Assembly: GCF_010668395.1 (NCBI RefSeq)
Contig: NZ_WUEY01000001.1
Span: 496,001-560,000 of the forward strand
Direction of reading: 5' to 3'
DNA from: Martinezella lusitana
GTDB lineage: Bacteria; Pseudomonadota; Alphaproteobacteria; Rhizobiales; Rhizobiaceae
Length of the DNA: 64,000 bases
Under the pieces are notes generated by a model, which did not search any database, was not told the origin of the DNA, and was given only the letters and a program-made list of their open reading frames with translations. This document shows, in pieces, positions 1 to 10,168 of this stretch (positions within the stretch are counted from its first letter, which is position 1; each line of letters begins with the position of its first letter). A program made the position numbers and the translations under genes.

Positions 1-213
1 CAGCTCCTGATCCGCGGCCGCCAGATCGAACAGGCCGAGCGCGACTATCTTTACCGCGGCATTGCCGCCCGCCAGTTCCAGCGCGTCTTCGTTCTTGCCG
101 ACGGCATGCAGGTGCTCGGCGCCGTATTGAAGAACGGCTTGCTTTCCGTCGACCTCATTCGGCCGGAACCGGATCGCATAGTAAAGAAAATTAACATTTC
201 GGTCTCACAGTAG
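1..213 (+). CDS. Hsp20-family small heat-shock protein (3' part)
   Basis: The window opens inside this gene; only the last 70 codons and the TAG stop are present. The fragment holds the end of an alpha-crystallin domain: a LLIRGR strand, then DYLYRGIAARQFQRVF and the strand pair around VLGAVLKNGLLSVDL, followed by the short IVKKINI tail that contains the I-x-I oligomerisation motif. This pattern is that of bacterial class A IbpA-like ATP-independent holdase chaperones in the cytoplasm. A DUF1150 gene follows 45 bases later, a pairing common in rhizobia. The N-terminus and promoter lie outside the window. Confidence 0.85.
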   Translation, partial: QLLIRGRQIEQAERDYLYRGIAARQFQRVFVLADGMQVLGAVLKNGLLSVDLIRPEPDRIVKKINISVSQ

Positions 214-258
214 GACAACGGCTTACTGCCGTTGGTCCCTCATACTGGAGGTACGAGT

Positions 259-516
259 ATGTTATTGAAAGAAGCCACCGCCCGCCTAACCGAATCCGAG
301 CTCGCCAATATCGGCGCCGGCGAGGTTGCCTATATCAGAAAAATGGATTGGTCCGAAGTATCCCGCTGCTTCCCGGAAGCGCCGAGCATCGACCCCGATG
401 TCGATCTCTGGGCACTCTTCGGTGCCGACGGCACGCCGATCCTGCTGACCGACAATCGTTCCAGCACCTTCTATCGTGCTGCCGAAGATGAATTGAAGAC
501 GGTCAGTCTGCACTGA
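259..516 (+). CDS. DUF1150 family protein
   Basis: This 85-residue protein of unknown function has the DUF1150 pattern, with a central SIDPDVDLWALFGADGTPI stretch and a conserved LTDNRSSTFYRA segment. It has no signal peptide or membrane segment. I chose ATG 259 because a good ribosome-binding site (TGGAGG, about seven bases upstream) precedes it; an in-frame codon nine residues earlier has none. It follows the Hsp20 gene closely, as often seen in rhizobia, so it is probably co-transcribed and heat-induced. No biochemical role can be assigned from the sequence. Confidence 0.85.
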   Translation: MLLKEATARLTESELANIGAGEVAYIRKMDWSEVSRCFPEAPSIDPDVDLWALFGADGTPILLTDNRSSTFYRAAEDELKTVSLH

Positions 517-530
517 CCACAAGCGTCGCC

Positions 531-551
531 AAGCGGTGAACGTCACCGCTT
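531..551. terminator. Hairpin after the Hsp20-DUF1150 unit
   Basis: A perfect 9-bp inverted repeat (AAGCGGTGA and TCACCGCTT) with a 3-base loop lies 15 bases after the DUF1150 stop. There is no T tract on the + side, so it may be an mRNA-stabilising hairpin or a weak terminator between this unit and the convergent trmB. Confidence 0.4.
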
Positions 552-679
552 GCAAGGACCGCATCGGACCGGCCTCTGCTTCTTCGACGCATGCGCATGA
601 TCCAGACCGCCTCGAACGGCGGTCCAGACGAGATGATGCGATCACTGATATCTCAAATTTTCGCCCCAAGAACGAGCGA

Positions 680-1377
680 TCAGACCTTCCTGAAGGTCAG
701 ATAGGCGGATGAGCGTCCTTCGCGCCGGGCCTTCGCCTCATAGCGCGTGCTCGGCCAGCCTTCGTAGGGCGTCAGCCAATCGGCGGCATTCCGGGCAGTC
801 CACTCGAAGCCGCCATGCGCCTGGCAATGCTGCAGCGTCCAATTGACATAGGTGTCGATATCGGAGGCGAAGCAGAAGAGCGCGCCGGGCTTGAGGACGC
901 GATGGAAGCGGGCCAGATTGACCTGCGAAACGAAGCGGCGCTTCCAGTGTTTCTTCTTCGGCCAGGGATCGGGATAGAGCAGATCGATCTGGTCGAGGCA
1001 GCCGTCCGGCAGCCAATCCAGCACCTGCGTCGCGTCGTCATTGTAGACCCGGATATTGTGCGCACCGGCGTCATCGACGCGCGCAAGCAGCTTCTGCATG
1101 GAATTCACGAAGGGTTCCACGCCGATGAAGCCGGTCTTCGGCTGCTCCAGCGCCCTGTGAATCAGATGCTCTCCACCGCCGAAGCCGATCTCCAGGCGCA
1201 GACGTTCTGTCGGCACCGGGAAGAGATCGTTCAGCGGCTGCGGCGCCGGGGCGGAAAGATCGACGATATACCGCGGCAGCAATGCTTCCAGCTTTTCAGC
1301 CTGCTGGCCGCGCAAGGCCTTACCCTTGCGCCGGCCGAAGAATGCTTCCGTCGCCCGCGACCGGCGCTCGGTATCGA

Positions 1378-1381
<4 letters not shown>
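680..1381 (-). CDS. trmB: tRNA (guanine-N7-)-methyltransferase TrmB
   Basis: This enzyme methylates N7 of G46 in the variable loop of tRNAs using SAM. The 233-residue protein shows the family hallmarks: basic N-terminal FFGRRKGK, the SAM-binding loop [10 protein letters not shown] near residue 65, the catalytic-face motif [15 protein letters not shown] near residue 135, and the C-terminal [12 protein letters not shown] substrate loop. Length is normal for the family. Its ATG overlaps the stop of metK by four bases, so the two genes are translationally coupled and the SAM-using enzyme is made with the SAM-making enzyme. Confidence 0.95.
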
Positions 1382-2631
<1,250 letters not shown>

Positions 2632-2702
2632 GCGGGATTCCCCTCAAAGAACAAATCTATGCTTTTGATATTCGCCTCCGCCTCGAAAAACAAGCCGAAC
2701 AA

Positions 2703-2726
2703 GGACATAAATATATCTTTATATCC
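2703..2726 (-). promoter_or_regulatory. Candidate SahR-type operator upstream of metK
   Basis: The 24-base element GGACATAAATAT/ATCTTTATATCC matches its own reverse complement at 10 of 12 positions per half-site. The core resembles the ATAAAGATATCTTTAT-like palindrome that I recall for SahR, the ArsR-family SAH-responsive repressor of methionine-cycle genes in proteobacteria. It lies 72-95 bases before the metK start in the metK leader/promoter. The regulator assignment is from memory of the family and is not shown by this window. Confidence 0.5.
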
Positions 2727-2756
2727 CCGCCAAAGTGATAAAATTTTGCCCTAAAT

Positions 2757-2783
2757 GCAGAAAAGGCGGCCAAAATGACCGCC
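2757..2783 (-). terminator. Intrinsic terminator of praR
   Basis: Read on the minus strand, an 8-bp stem (GGCGGTCA with TGGCCGCC, one G-U pair, 3-base loop) is followed by TTTTCTGC. It begins 37 bases after the praR stop and upstream of the metK operator, so it separates praR transcription from metK. Confidence 0.75.
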
Positions 2784-2819
2784 TCTCGACTTTATCGTTT
2801 CATCCTTGCTTCGGAAGGG

Positions 2820-3239
2820 TTACTCGGCGTCCGCCTCGGCCGCGAGCGCCTTGACCAGCTCGACGACCTTGCGGCGGACCTTACCATCTGAAATCTTCAC
2901 GAAGGCGCGATTGAGCTGCAGCCCTTCGGAGGAAGACAGAAAGTCGACGACGTAGTTGGAGCTGGAAGCCTCGGCCATGCCGCCGGCCGCCGAGTGTTCA
3001 CCCGGGGCATCCTCGAAGAAGAAGGAAACCGGGACATTGAGAATGCTGGAGATGTTCTGGAGGCGGCTGGCGCCAACGCGATTGGTGCCTTTTTCGTATT
3101 TCTGGATTTGCTGAAACGTAATTCCGAGGCTTTCGCCGAGCTTTTCCTGGCTCATGCCAAGCATCGTGCGGCGGAGGCGTATGCGGCTACCGACATGAAT
3201 GTCGATGGGGTTCGGCTTCTTTTTGTTTTCAATCATCAT
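2820..3239 (-). CDS. praR: XRE-family transcriptional regulator PraR/PhrR-like
   Basis: This is a 139-residue DNA-binding regulator with an N-terminal Cro/C1 helix-turn-helix (residues about 15-70: RIRLRRTMLGMSQEKLGESL, then QKYEKGTNRVGASRL). A C-terminal helical region ends in VRRKVVELVKALAAE. The sequence and its place between metK and lnt match rhizobial PraR (PhrR in Sinorhizobium). In Rhizobium leguminosarum PraR represses quorum-sensing and attachment genes, and so restrains biofilm formation. The start is one of two adjacent ATGs after AGGGTAAT. A CCTA-N3-TAGG palindrome just upstream may be an autoregulatory site. Confidence 0.85.
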   Translation of the reverse strand: MMIENKKKPNPIDIHVGSRIRLRRTMLGMSQEKLGESLGITFQQIQKYEKGTNRVGASRLQNISSILNVPVSFFFEDAPGEHSAAGGMAEASSSNYVVDFLSSSEGLQLNRAFVKISDGKVRRKVVELVKALAAEADAE

Positions 3240-3387
3240 ATTACCCTAACATAGGTTGAATTCAGGACCTGCCACCCGGTACCCTTCACCACCCCTATAA
3301 CGCCACGTTGCAGCCGACGCCCCCAAGGCCTCCAGTCTACGTTCGAAAGGCGGACACGAAGCACTATGCAATTTTAGGGTTTTTTGG

Positions 3388-4989
3388 TCAATTCACCCTT
3401 GAAATAAAACCCATGCGTGAAAACAACGCGATCATACCGACCGCACCGACAATCAACCAAAAGTATACTTTTCGGGCATTGTCGTCGATGCGCGATACGG
3501 TTGCGCCACCTAAAGTGGTGTCTATGAAACCTTGTTGGTTATAATCGATGCCCGAAAGCACACGCCCATGCGGATCGACGAAAGCCGAAATGCCGGTATT
3601 GGCGCTGCGAATCAGCGGCAACCCCTGCTCCACCGCTCTCACCCTTGCCTGCAGGAAATGCTGATAGGGGCCGGGCGTATCGCCGAACCAGCCGTCGTTG
3701 GTGACGTTGAGGATGGCATCTGCCTGCCGGATCTCGGGCGTCATTTCATTCGGGAAGATGATCTCGTAGCAGATCAGCGGATAGAACTTGATGCCATCGG
3801 GCAGGGTCAGCAACTGCCGTTTCGCGGCGGCGGAAAACCCGCCCGGCAGTTCCACGACGTTCTCGATGCCGAGATAGCTGAGAATATGCTCGAAGGGCAC
3901 ATATTCGCCGAAGGGCACCAGATGGGTCTTGTCGGAGGCGCCGATGATCTGGCCCCGGCCGTCGATGACGTAGATCGAGTTGTAGTAGCGCGGCTCGACG
4001 CCCGGCCCCATGTCTTCCACGCGGACGGCGCCGGTGATGAGGATCTGGTCATCCTCGAGCTGATCGGCGATGCGGGCGAGCGCATCCCGGTTGTCCGTCA
4101 GGATGAAGGGCACCGCTGTTTCGGGCCAGACGATGATATCAGGCCGCTTGCCGCCGTTTGCCGGCGGCTGGACCGAAAGCGCCAGGTGCTTGTCGAAGAT
4201 GGCGGCGCGATCGGCCGCCGTGTCCATCTTGGTCTCCTGGTCGATGGACGGCTGGACGATGCGCACGACCGGCGCCGTCGTGCTGTTCGCCCGTGGCGCC
4301 TCCGGCAAATTCAGGGCGTAGTAGCCGTAGCCGAAATGGGCGGCTGCGATGACGACGGCAAGGCCGATCCCCGGTATCCGGCCCTGACGGGTGCCGAGGA
4401 GTGCGGGAGCGGCGAAGACGAACACGGCAAGCACGGTGACGCCAAGCACGCCGATGACATGCGCCGACTGCATCATCAGCGGAATGGGCATGGCGCCATA
4501 GCCGATGGCGTTCCAGGGAAATCCGGTAAAGAGAAAGCTGCGCACCCATTCGAGGATACCGAAGCTGAAGGCAAGCGCTGCGATGCGCCCCATGCCATCG
4601 GACCACAGGATGCGGGCAAGCACGGTCGCAATGCCATAGAAGACGGCCAGAAAGGCCGGCAGCCCGAGAATTGCCAAGGGCAAGGCCCAGGCGAACTCGT
4701 CGGCATCGATCAGCAGCGCATGGCCAAGCCACCACAGGCCGGCGACGAAATAGCCGAAGCCGAACAGCCAGCCGGTGAAGAAGGCCGGCCACAGCCGCCC
4801 AAGCAAGCCGCTATCCGGGCCGGCGGCAACGCCGTCCAGCAGCCAGACGAGCAGCGTGAAGGAGATAAACATCGCCGCGAAAAAGCCGAAAGGCGGCAGC
4901 GCCAGCACGCCGATGGCACCCGCCAGTATCGCAAGCAACGCACGTTTAAAACCCCAGACGAGGATCACCCTGCCCGAAAGCCACTCCAT
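3388..4989 (-). CDS. lnt: Apolipoprotein N-acyltransferase
   Basis: Lnt adds the third acyl chain to the N-terminal cysteine of lipoproteins at the periplasmic face of the inner membrane. The 533-residue protein has about six or seven N-terminal membrane helices, a periplasmic carbon-nitrogen hydrolase domain (about residues 235-490), and a final helix (FWLIVGAVGMIALF). The catalytic triad is visible as Glu in VWPETAVPF, Lys in DKTHLVPFGEYVPF and Cys in PLICYEIIFPNE. It lies in the conserved rhizobial order ybeY, corC-like gene, lnt, praR, all read leftwards. lspA for the same pathway is elsewhere in the window. Confidence 0.96.
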   Translation of the reverse strand: MEWLSGRVILVWGFKRALLAILAGAIGVLALPPFGFFAAMFISFTLLVWLLDGVAAGPDSGLLGRLWPAFFTGWLFGFGYFVAGLWWLGHALLIDADEFAWALPLAILGLPAFLAVFYGIATVLARILWSDGMGRIAALAFSFGILEWVRSFLFTGFPWNAIGYGAMPIPLMMQSAHVIGVLGVTVLAVFVFAAPALLGTRQGRIPGIGLAVVIAAAHFGYGYYALNLPEAPRANSTTAPVVRIVQPSIDQETKMDTAADRAAIFDKHLALSVQPPANGGKRPDIIVWPETAVPFILTDNRDALARIADQLEDDQILITGAVRVEDMGPGVEPRYYNSIYVIDGRGQIIGASDKTHLVPFGEYVPFEHILSYLGIENVVELPGGFSAAAKRQLLTLPDGIKFYPLICYEIIFPNEMTPEIRQADAILNVTNDGWFGDTPGPYQHFLQARVRAVEQGLPLIRSANTGISAFVDPHGRVLSGIDYNQQGFIDTTLGGATVSRIDDNARKVYFWLIVGAVGMIALFSRMGFISRVN

Positions 4990-5067
4990 GCGCCAGCTCC
5001 GTCCACCTGCGAATCAACTGGCCGCAGTCTTTCAAAAAAGCAGCGGTTTGTCCCGCCGAAGTGGCAC

Positions 5068-6234
5068 TTAATGGCTGGAGGCGTTGGGTTCGGCCGAAGT
5101 TTCCTCAGCAATCGCATCCGGCGCCGGCAGTCCACGGTCCGACCCGCCCGTCTCGCCCTCGGCCTTGGCCGGACGACGGCGCGCGGCATGACGCTTGCGC
5201 GTGATGCGAACCCGCTTGATGCGACGCGGATCGGCATCGAGAATATGAAACTCGAAGCCCGGTAGCGCCTGCACGACCTCGCCACGCACGGGAATGCGGC
5301 CGAGCGCGGAGAAGATCAGACCGCCGAGCGTATCCACCTCGTCCACCTGCTCGATGATGTCGAAATCCGGGCCGATCGCCGCGGCGATCTCTTCCAGCTC
5401 GACGCGGGCATCGGCAACGAAGACGTCCTCGGAGACGCGCTTGAACATCACTTCTTCGTCATCATGCTCGTCGTCGATATCGCCGACGACCATTTCGACG
5501 ATGTCCTCATGCGACGCCAGGCCGTCGGTGCCGCCATACTCGTCGATGACAAGCGCCATCTGCGTGCGGTTGACCTGCATGCGGCGCAGAAGATCGGAGG
5601 CCAGCATCGAGGGCGGCACGAAGAGGATCTTGCGGATGATGCCGGCCTCGACCAGCGTCTTCTGCAGATCGACGCGCGACAGATCGAAGTTCGGCTTGAC
5701 CGAGCGCGGCGGCTTCTCGGCTGTGGTCGCGCCCGTTGCGGCGGCGGCCTTGACGCCGCTGCCGCGGCGCTTATTGCGCGCCTGCTTGGCAACATAGGAC
5801 AGAAGATCGCGGATATGCACCATGCCGCGCGGATCATCCAGCGTGTCGGCATAGACGGGCATGCGCGAGCGGCCGCTTTCCTCGAACAGGATCATCAGCT
5901 CGCCGATGGTGATGTTCTGGTCCACGGCTTCGATGTCGGCGCGCGGCACCATGACGTCCTCGACGCGCACCTCGCGGAAGCGCAGGATGTTGTGCAGCAT
6001 CGCGCGTTCGTCGGGGGAAAAAGCATCGTCATCGGCCGCATTGGTCATCAATGCATCGGCCAGATCCTCGCGCAGCCTGGCTGCACCCTGGGCCGGGCGA
6101 AGGATGCGCGCAGCGCGCGACCAGAATGAAGAGTGGGATCGCTTGCCGTTGCTACTACTGCCTACCTCGTCGGAGGAGGCCGCATCGGCTCCGTCTTTGG
6201 CCTCGGGGGCCGATCTTGTCGTAAAGTCGCTCAT
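5068..6234 (-). CDS. CorC/TlyC-type CBS-domain protein
   Basis: This 388-residue protein belongs to the CorC/hemolysin C family, which lacks the DUF21 membrane domain and acts in the cytoplasm, perhaps in Mg/Co efflux or membrane integrity. After a polar N-terminus it has the entry motif RVEDVMVPRADI (about residue 90) and a CBS pair (about residues 90-240). A charged Lys/Arg/Ala-rich insert (about residues 155-180) interrupts the pair. The C-terminal CorC_HlyC domain begins around VFVADARVELEE. It lies 25 bases after ybeY and 78 bases before lnt, matching the ybeY-corC-lnt linkage of many proteobacteria. The molecular substrate is unknown. Confidence 0.88.
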   Translation of the reverse strand: MSDFTTRSAPEAKDGADAASSDEVGSSSNGKRSHSSFWSRAARILRPAQGAARLREDLADALMTNAADDDAFSPDERAMLHNILRFREVRVEDVMVPRADIEAVDQNITIGELMILFEESGRSRMPVYADTLDDPRGMVHIRDLLSYVAKQARNKRRGSGVKAAAATGATTAEKPPRSVKPNFDLSRVDLQKTLVEAGIIRKILFVPPSMLASDLLRRMQVNRTQMALVIDEYGGTDGLASHEDIVEMVVGDIDDEHDDEEVMFKRVSEDVFVADARVELEEIAAAIGPDFDIIEQVDEVDTLGGLIFSALGRIPVRGEVVQALPGFEFHILDADPRRIKRVRITRKRHAARRRPAKAEGETGGSDRGLPAPDAIAEETSAEPNASSH

Positions 6235-6259
6235 TGTTCCTGGTCAGACAGGGTTCAAA

Positions 6260-6766
6260 TCAAATGGGATCTTGTCCCGCATAGGGATCAGATAGGCCAA
6301 GCTCCGCCAAAATGCGAGTCTCCAGCCCCTCCATTCTTTCGGCTTCGCCATTATTCATATGATCGTAGCCGAAGAGATGCAAGAAACCATGCACCATCAA
6401 ATGGGTCAGATGGTCGTCAAAACTCTTTTCGAGGTCGGTGGCTTCGCGCTCCACCGTTTCCCTGGCGATGATGATATCGCCGAGCATCGGGCCGGGCTTG
6501 CCGCCGGGCTGCAGCGGGAAGGCCGGGAAGGACAGCACGTTCGTCGCCTTGTCCTGTGAGCGCCATTCCGCGTTGATCTGGCGGATGGAAGCGTCGTCGG
6601 TGAACACCAGAGACAGTTCGGGCGCGATCTTGGGAAACGGCTGCTTTTCCTGCTTCTTCAAATAGGCCGCCGCTGTTCCGAGCACCCGCTCGGCCAGGGC
6701 TTGCAACTGTTCTTCGGAGGGCCAATCGCCCTCCTCCACGCTGATCTGTATATCGAGTTCGGCCAT
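6260..6766 (-). CDS. ybeY: Endoribonuclease YbeY
   Basis: YbeY is a single-strand endoribonuclease in 16S rRNA maturation and ribosome quality control. In Sinorhizobium it also affects small-RNA regulation. The 168-residue sequence has the metal-binding signature MVHGFLHLFGYDH followed by EAERME near residue 130, giving the three histidines that bind zinc. It is 18 bases downstream of phoH, a partner conserved across bacteria, and just upstream of the corC-like gene, so the three are very likely one operon. Confidence 0.95.
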   Translation of the reverse strand: MAELDIQISVEEGDWPSEEQLQALAERVLGTAAAYLKKQEKQPFPKIAPELSLVFTDDASIRQINAEWRSQDKATNVLSFPAFPLQPGGKPGPMLGDIIIARETVEREATDLEKSFDDHLTHLMVHGFLHLFGYDHMNNGEAERMEGLETRILAELGLSDPYAGQDPI

Positions 6767-6784
6767 GAGCTTTTGGGCCGCAGA

Positions 6785-7837
6785 TCAGATCTGCGGATCG
6801 CTTTCCTCGCCCTGGGTGGCATAGGTCGAATCATAGGCCCGAACGATACGCGCCACCAGCGCGTGACGCACGACGTCGGTGTCCTTGAAACGAACGATGG
6901 AGATGCCTTCGACGCCGTGCAGGAGTTGCAGCGCTTCCACCAGGCCGGACTTGACGCCGCGCGGCAAGTCGATCTGGCTCGGATCGCCCGTTATGATCAT
7001 CCGCGAATTCTCGCCGAGACGCGTCAGGAACATCTTCATCTGCATCGACGTCGTGTTCTGCGCTTCGTCGAGGATGACGGCGGCGTTGGCAAGCGTGCGG
7101 CCGCGCATGAAGGCGAGCGGCGCGATCTCGATGACGCCCGCGGTGATCGCACGCTCTACCTTGTCGCCCGGCATCATGTCATAGAGCGCGTCATAGAGCG
7201 GACGCAGATAGGGATCGACCTTTTCCTTCATATCGCCCGGCAGGAAGCCAAGGCGCTCACCGGCCTCGACGGCCGGCCGCGACAGGATGATCTTTTCCAC
7301 CGCGCCGCGCTCCAGAAGCTGGGCGGCGTGCGCAACGGCCAGATAGGTCTTGCCCGTGCCGGCCGGGCCGACGCCGAACACCATCTCGGAACGCTCCAGC
7401 GCGCGGATATAGGCGTCTTGCGTCGGCGTGCGAGCAATGATCGTCTTCTTGCGCGTCGAAATCTGCGCCATCGTCAACTTGGCTTTTCTCTCCATAGTCG
7501 GCAGCGTCAATTGATCGTCGGCGGCAACCGCCATGCGGATTGCCCCTTCCACGTCGGAACGCTCTACATTGCCGCCTTTTTGCAGCTTGTCATAGAGATA
7601 ATCGAGCGTGCGGCGCGCCTGATTGGTGGCAAGCACATCGCCGGTGATTACGACGGAATTGCCGCGGGCCCGCGCATCGATGCCGAGACGCTCTTCAAGC
7701 AGCTTCAGGTTCTGATCGAATTGTCCGAAAAGTTCGCTGGCGAACCGATTATTCTCGAACGTCAGGGTGAAGTGATTGGCGTCGCTCGCGGTGCGGGGCT
7801 GGCGCGATGAAGAAGAAACCAATTCCTGTCCGTTCAA
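6785..7837 (-). CDS. phoH: PhoH-family ATPase
   Basis: This 350-residue protein is a cytoplasmic P-loop ATPase of the PhoH family, related to the ATPase core of superfamily 1 helicases. A Walker A motif (VGPAGTGKTYLA, about residue 148) and a Walker B-like VILDEAQN (about residue 250) are visible. TGDPSQIDLP matches helicase motif III. An N-terminal region of about 120 residues precedes the ATPase, as in PhoH of the YbeY-linked type. It stands between miaB and ybeY in the usual proteobacterial operon. Its role is probably linked to RNA processing with YbeY, but this is inferred from context. Confidence 0.93.
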   Translation of the reverse strand: MNGQELVSSSSRQPRTASDANHFTLTFENNRFASELFGQFDQNLKLLEERLGIDARARGNSVVITGDVLATNQARRTLDYLYDKLQKGGNVERSDVEGAIRMAVAADDQLTLPTMERKAKLTMAQISTRKKTIIARTPTQDAYIRALERSEMVFGVGPAGTGKTYLAVAHAAQLLERGAVEKIILSRPAVEAGERLGFLPGDMKEKVDPYLRPLYDALYDMMPGDKVERAITAGVIEIAPLAFMRGRTLANAAVILDEAQNTTSMQMKMFLTRLGENSRMIITGDPSQIDLPRGVKSGLVEALQLLHGVEGISIVRFKDTDVVRHALVARIVRAYDSTYATQGEESDPQI

Positions 7838-7867
7838 GCGGTGCGGCTCCTTTAATCCGTCCGGAAC

Positions 7868-9280
7868 CTAAAGCAATTCAGCAAAAAGGCTGTTGGTGCT
7901 GGTTCCGGTGATTCGTACGTTGATAATGTCACCGATTTGCGATGCTTTTGCATCAACATTCACAGATTGCAGCCAAGGGGAGCGTCCAATCAACTGGCCG
8001 GGCATCCGGCCCGGCTTTTCCAGAAGGATATCCACTGTTTTGCCCACGCAGGCCTCGGCAAAAGCATGCTGCTGCCGCAGCAACAACGCCTGCAACCGCT
8101 CCAGCCGCTCCGTCTTGATCTCTTCGGGCACCTGATCCTTCAAATCCGCGCCGGGCGTGCCGGGACGAGTCGAATATTTGAACGAGAAGGCCTGTGCATA
8201 GTTCACCTCCTCGATCAGCTTTAATGTATCCTCAAAATCCTGATCTGTCTCCCCCGGAAAGCCGACGATGAAATCGCCCGACAGGGCGATGTCGGGGCGT
8301 GCCGTGCGGATCCTCTCGATGAGCGCAAGATATTCGGCAGCCGTATGCCGCCGGTTCATCGCCTTCAGGATGCGATCCGAACCGGCCTGGACGGGCAGAT
8401 GCAGATAGGGCATCAGCGTGCGCAGGTCGCGATGCGCGTCGATCAGGCGCTCGTCCATGTCGCGCGGGTGGCTGGTCGTGTAGCGCAGACGCGCGAGGCC
8501 GGGAATCTCCGCCAGGCGATAAAGCAGGTCGCCGAGGCTCCAGGCTTCGCCCCTGGGGCCGGCGCCATGCCAGGCATTGACGTTCTGGCCGAGCAGCGTG
8601 ATTTCGCGCACGCCGCCATCCACCAGCTTTTCGGCTTCCTCGACGATCTGGGAGACGGGTCGCGAGACTTCGGAGCCGCGCGTATAGGGAACGACGCAGA
8701 AGGTGCAGAACTTGTCGCAGCCTTCCTGCACCGTCAGGAATGCGGTGACGCCGCGGGCGCGGATCTTCGTCTTTTCGGCGATCGGCAGATGCTCGAACTT
8801 GTCTTCGATCGCATATTCCGTATCGACGACGCGCTGGCCTTCCTTGGCGCGGCGAAGCGCATCCGGCAGACGGTGATAGGTCTGCGGACCGATCACCACA
8901 TCGACGGCAGGCGCACGGCGAAGAATCTCCTCGCCCTCCGCCTGGGCGACGCAGCCGGTGACGCCGATCATCATCTCGCGGCCGTCGGCAGCCTTGCGCT
9001 TCTTCATGTCGCGCAGGCGGCCGAGCGCGGAATAGACCTTTTCCGCCGCCTTCTCGCGGATATGACAGGTGTTCAGCAGGACAAGGTCGGCCTCTTCCAT
9101 GTCCTCGGTCGGCTCGTAGCCGTCGCGGGCGAGCGCATCGCTCATCCGCGTGGAATCATAGACGTTCATCTGGCAACCGTAGGTCTTGATGAAGACCTTG
9201 CGGCTGTTGGAGCCGTCGCGGGGGCCGAGCTGCAGGGCATCGGTCGCCGGGGCGTCGAGGGTCAGGCTGTCCTTGGTCAT
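7868..9280 (-). CDS. miaB: tRNA-2-methylthio-N6-dimethylallyladenosine synthase MiaB
   Basis: MiaB is a radical-SAM methylthiotransferase that adds a methylthio group to i6A37 of tRNAs reading UNN codons. The 470-residue protein shows the N-terminal MTTase domain with its three cluster cysteines (in [21 protein letters not shown] and [12 protein letters not shown]). The radical-SAM triad is in [16 protein letters not shown] near residue 190, and a C-terminal TRAM domain covers about the last 65 residues. It precedes phoH by 30 bases in a block read leftwards. The MTTase tag NVYDS and the CVVP motif favour MiaB over RimO or MtaB. Confidence 0.96.
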   Translation of the reverse strand: MTKDSLTLDAPATDALQLGPRDGSNSRKVFIKTYGCQMNVYDSTRMSDALARDGYEPTEDMEEADLVLLNTCHIREKAAEKVYSALGRLRDMKKRKAADGREMMIGVTGCVAQAEGEEILRRAPAVDVVIGPQTYHRLPDALRRAKEGQRVVDTEYAIEDKFEHLPIAEKTKIRARGVTAFLTVQEGCDKFCTFCVVPYTRGSEVSRPVSQIVEEAEKLVDGGVREITLLGQNVNAWHGAGPRGEAWSLGDLLYRLAEIPGLARLRYTTSHPRDMDERLIDAHRDLRTLMPYLHLPVQAGSDRILKAMNRRHTAAEYLALIERIRTARPDIALSGDFIVGFPGETDQDFEDTLKLIEEVNYAQAFSFKYSTRPGTPGADLKDQVPEEIKTERLERLQALLLRQQHAFAEACVGKTVDILLEKPGRMPGQLIGRSPWLQSVNVDAKASQIGDIINVRITGTSTNSLFAELL

Positions 9281-9340
9281 GGCCGCTATGTAGTGGCTTT
9301 TGCTTTCGGAGAAAATGAAAAAGTTGAAACCACCTGGAAA

Positions 9341-10135
9341 TCAGGCGATCTCGCGGCCAAGCAGGCGGCTGGCGAGCATCGCGCGGATACGCCGCGCAAC
9401 GGTGGCGCTGACTTCCTTGCGGTTGGTGCCGGCGCGATAGTCGACCGCTTCGCCGAAGCAGACGTCGACGTCGATCGCACCACAGGCGACGATATCCTTC
9501 AGGTGCGGCACCAGCTCGATATCACCTGGCCAGGCGGCGATCGGGCGATAATAGCGGCCCATCGCGATACCGTGAATGCGGGTATAGGCGACCGCCACCG
9601 GCTGCACATGAACGACCGCATCCGGCGTCTTCGGCAAGGCCGCGGCAGCGGCACCGAAGAGCGAAGACTTGACCTCCAGCAGCCGATTGCCGTCCGAGGT
9701 GGTCCCCTCCGGAAACAGCACCATGATTTCGCCGTCGGCCATGCGCTCGGCAATCTCGTTGACCTGATCGCCCGTCTTGCGCTTCTGCTCGCGCTCGATG
9801 AACACGCTCTTCTGCCATTGCGCGAACAGGCCGAAGATCGGCCAGTCCTTCACTTCCGACTTGGCGATGAAGGAGACATCGGCGACCGCCGAGAGAACGA
9901 GAATGTCGAGCCAGGACGAATGGTTGGAAGCCAGCATCAAAGGCCGGCTCGTCTCGAGCTTGCCGATGACATGGATGCGCACGCCAAGCCAGTAGCAGAC
10001 GATGCGATGCCAGTAGCGCGGCAGGTATCGCCTGAGTTTCCAGTCGAAGCGCAGGCAAAGGATCTGCAGCGGCAGCATCACGGCGCTGACGACACAGATG
10101 ACCACGGCGGCACAGCCGATGCGCAGCCAGGTCAT
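9341..10135 (-). CDS. plsC: 1-acyl-sn-glycerol-3-phosphate acyltransferase
   Basis: This is a membrane-associated lysophosphatidate acyltransferase that makes phosphatidic acid. An N-terminal hydrophobic segment (residues about 5-30) precedes the acyltransferase fold with the catalytic NHSSWLD (NHx4D) motif near residue 92 and the glycerophosphate-binding FPEGTTSDGNR motif near residue 160. Length (264 aa) is typical. I start at ATG 10135; an adjacent in-frame TTG at 10138 is better spaced from the GGAG upstream and could be used. Its homologue in ornithine-lipid synthesis (OlsA) is very similar in fold, so dual substrate use is possible; olsB lies elsewhere in the window. Confidence 0.88.
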   Translation of the reverse strand: MTWLRIGCAAVVICVVSAVMLPLQILCLRFDWKLRRYLPRYWHRIVCYWLGVRIHVIGKLETSRPLMLASNHSSWLDILVLSAVADVSFIAKSEVKDWPIFGLFAQWQKSVFIEREQKRKTGDQVNEIAERMADGEIMVLFPEGTTSDGNRLLEVKSSLFGAAAAALPKTPDAVVHVQPVAVAYTRIHGIAMGRYYRPIAAWPGDIELVPHLKDIVACGAIDVDVCFGEAVDYRAGTNRKEVSATVARRIRAMLASRLLGREIA

Positions 10136-10168
10136 CAAATCATTCGCTCCTGCATGAAAGCCTTCACG

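Noticed and set aside
2632..2760. SAM-II or SAM/SAH riboswitch before metK
   Set aside because: The leader is short and lacks the pseudoknot elements; the palindromic operator explains regulation better.
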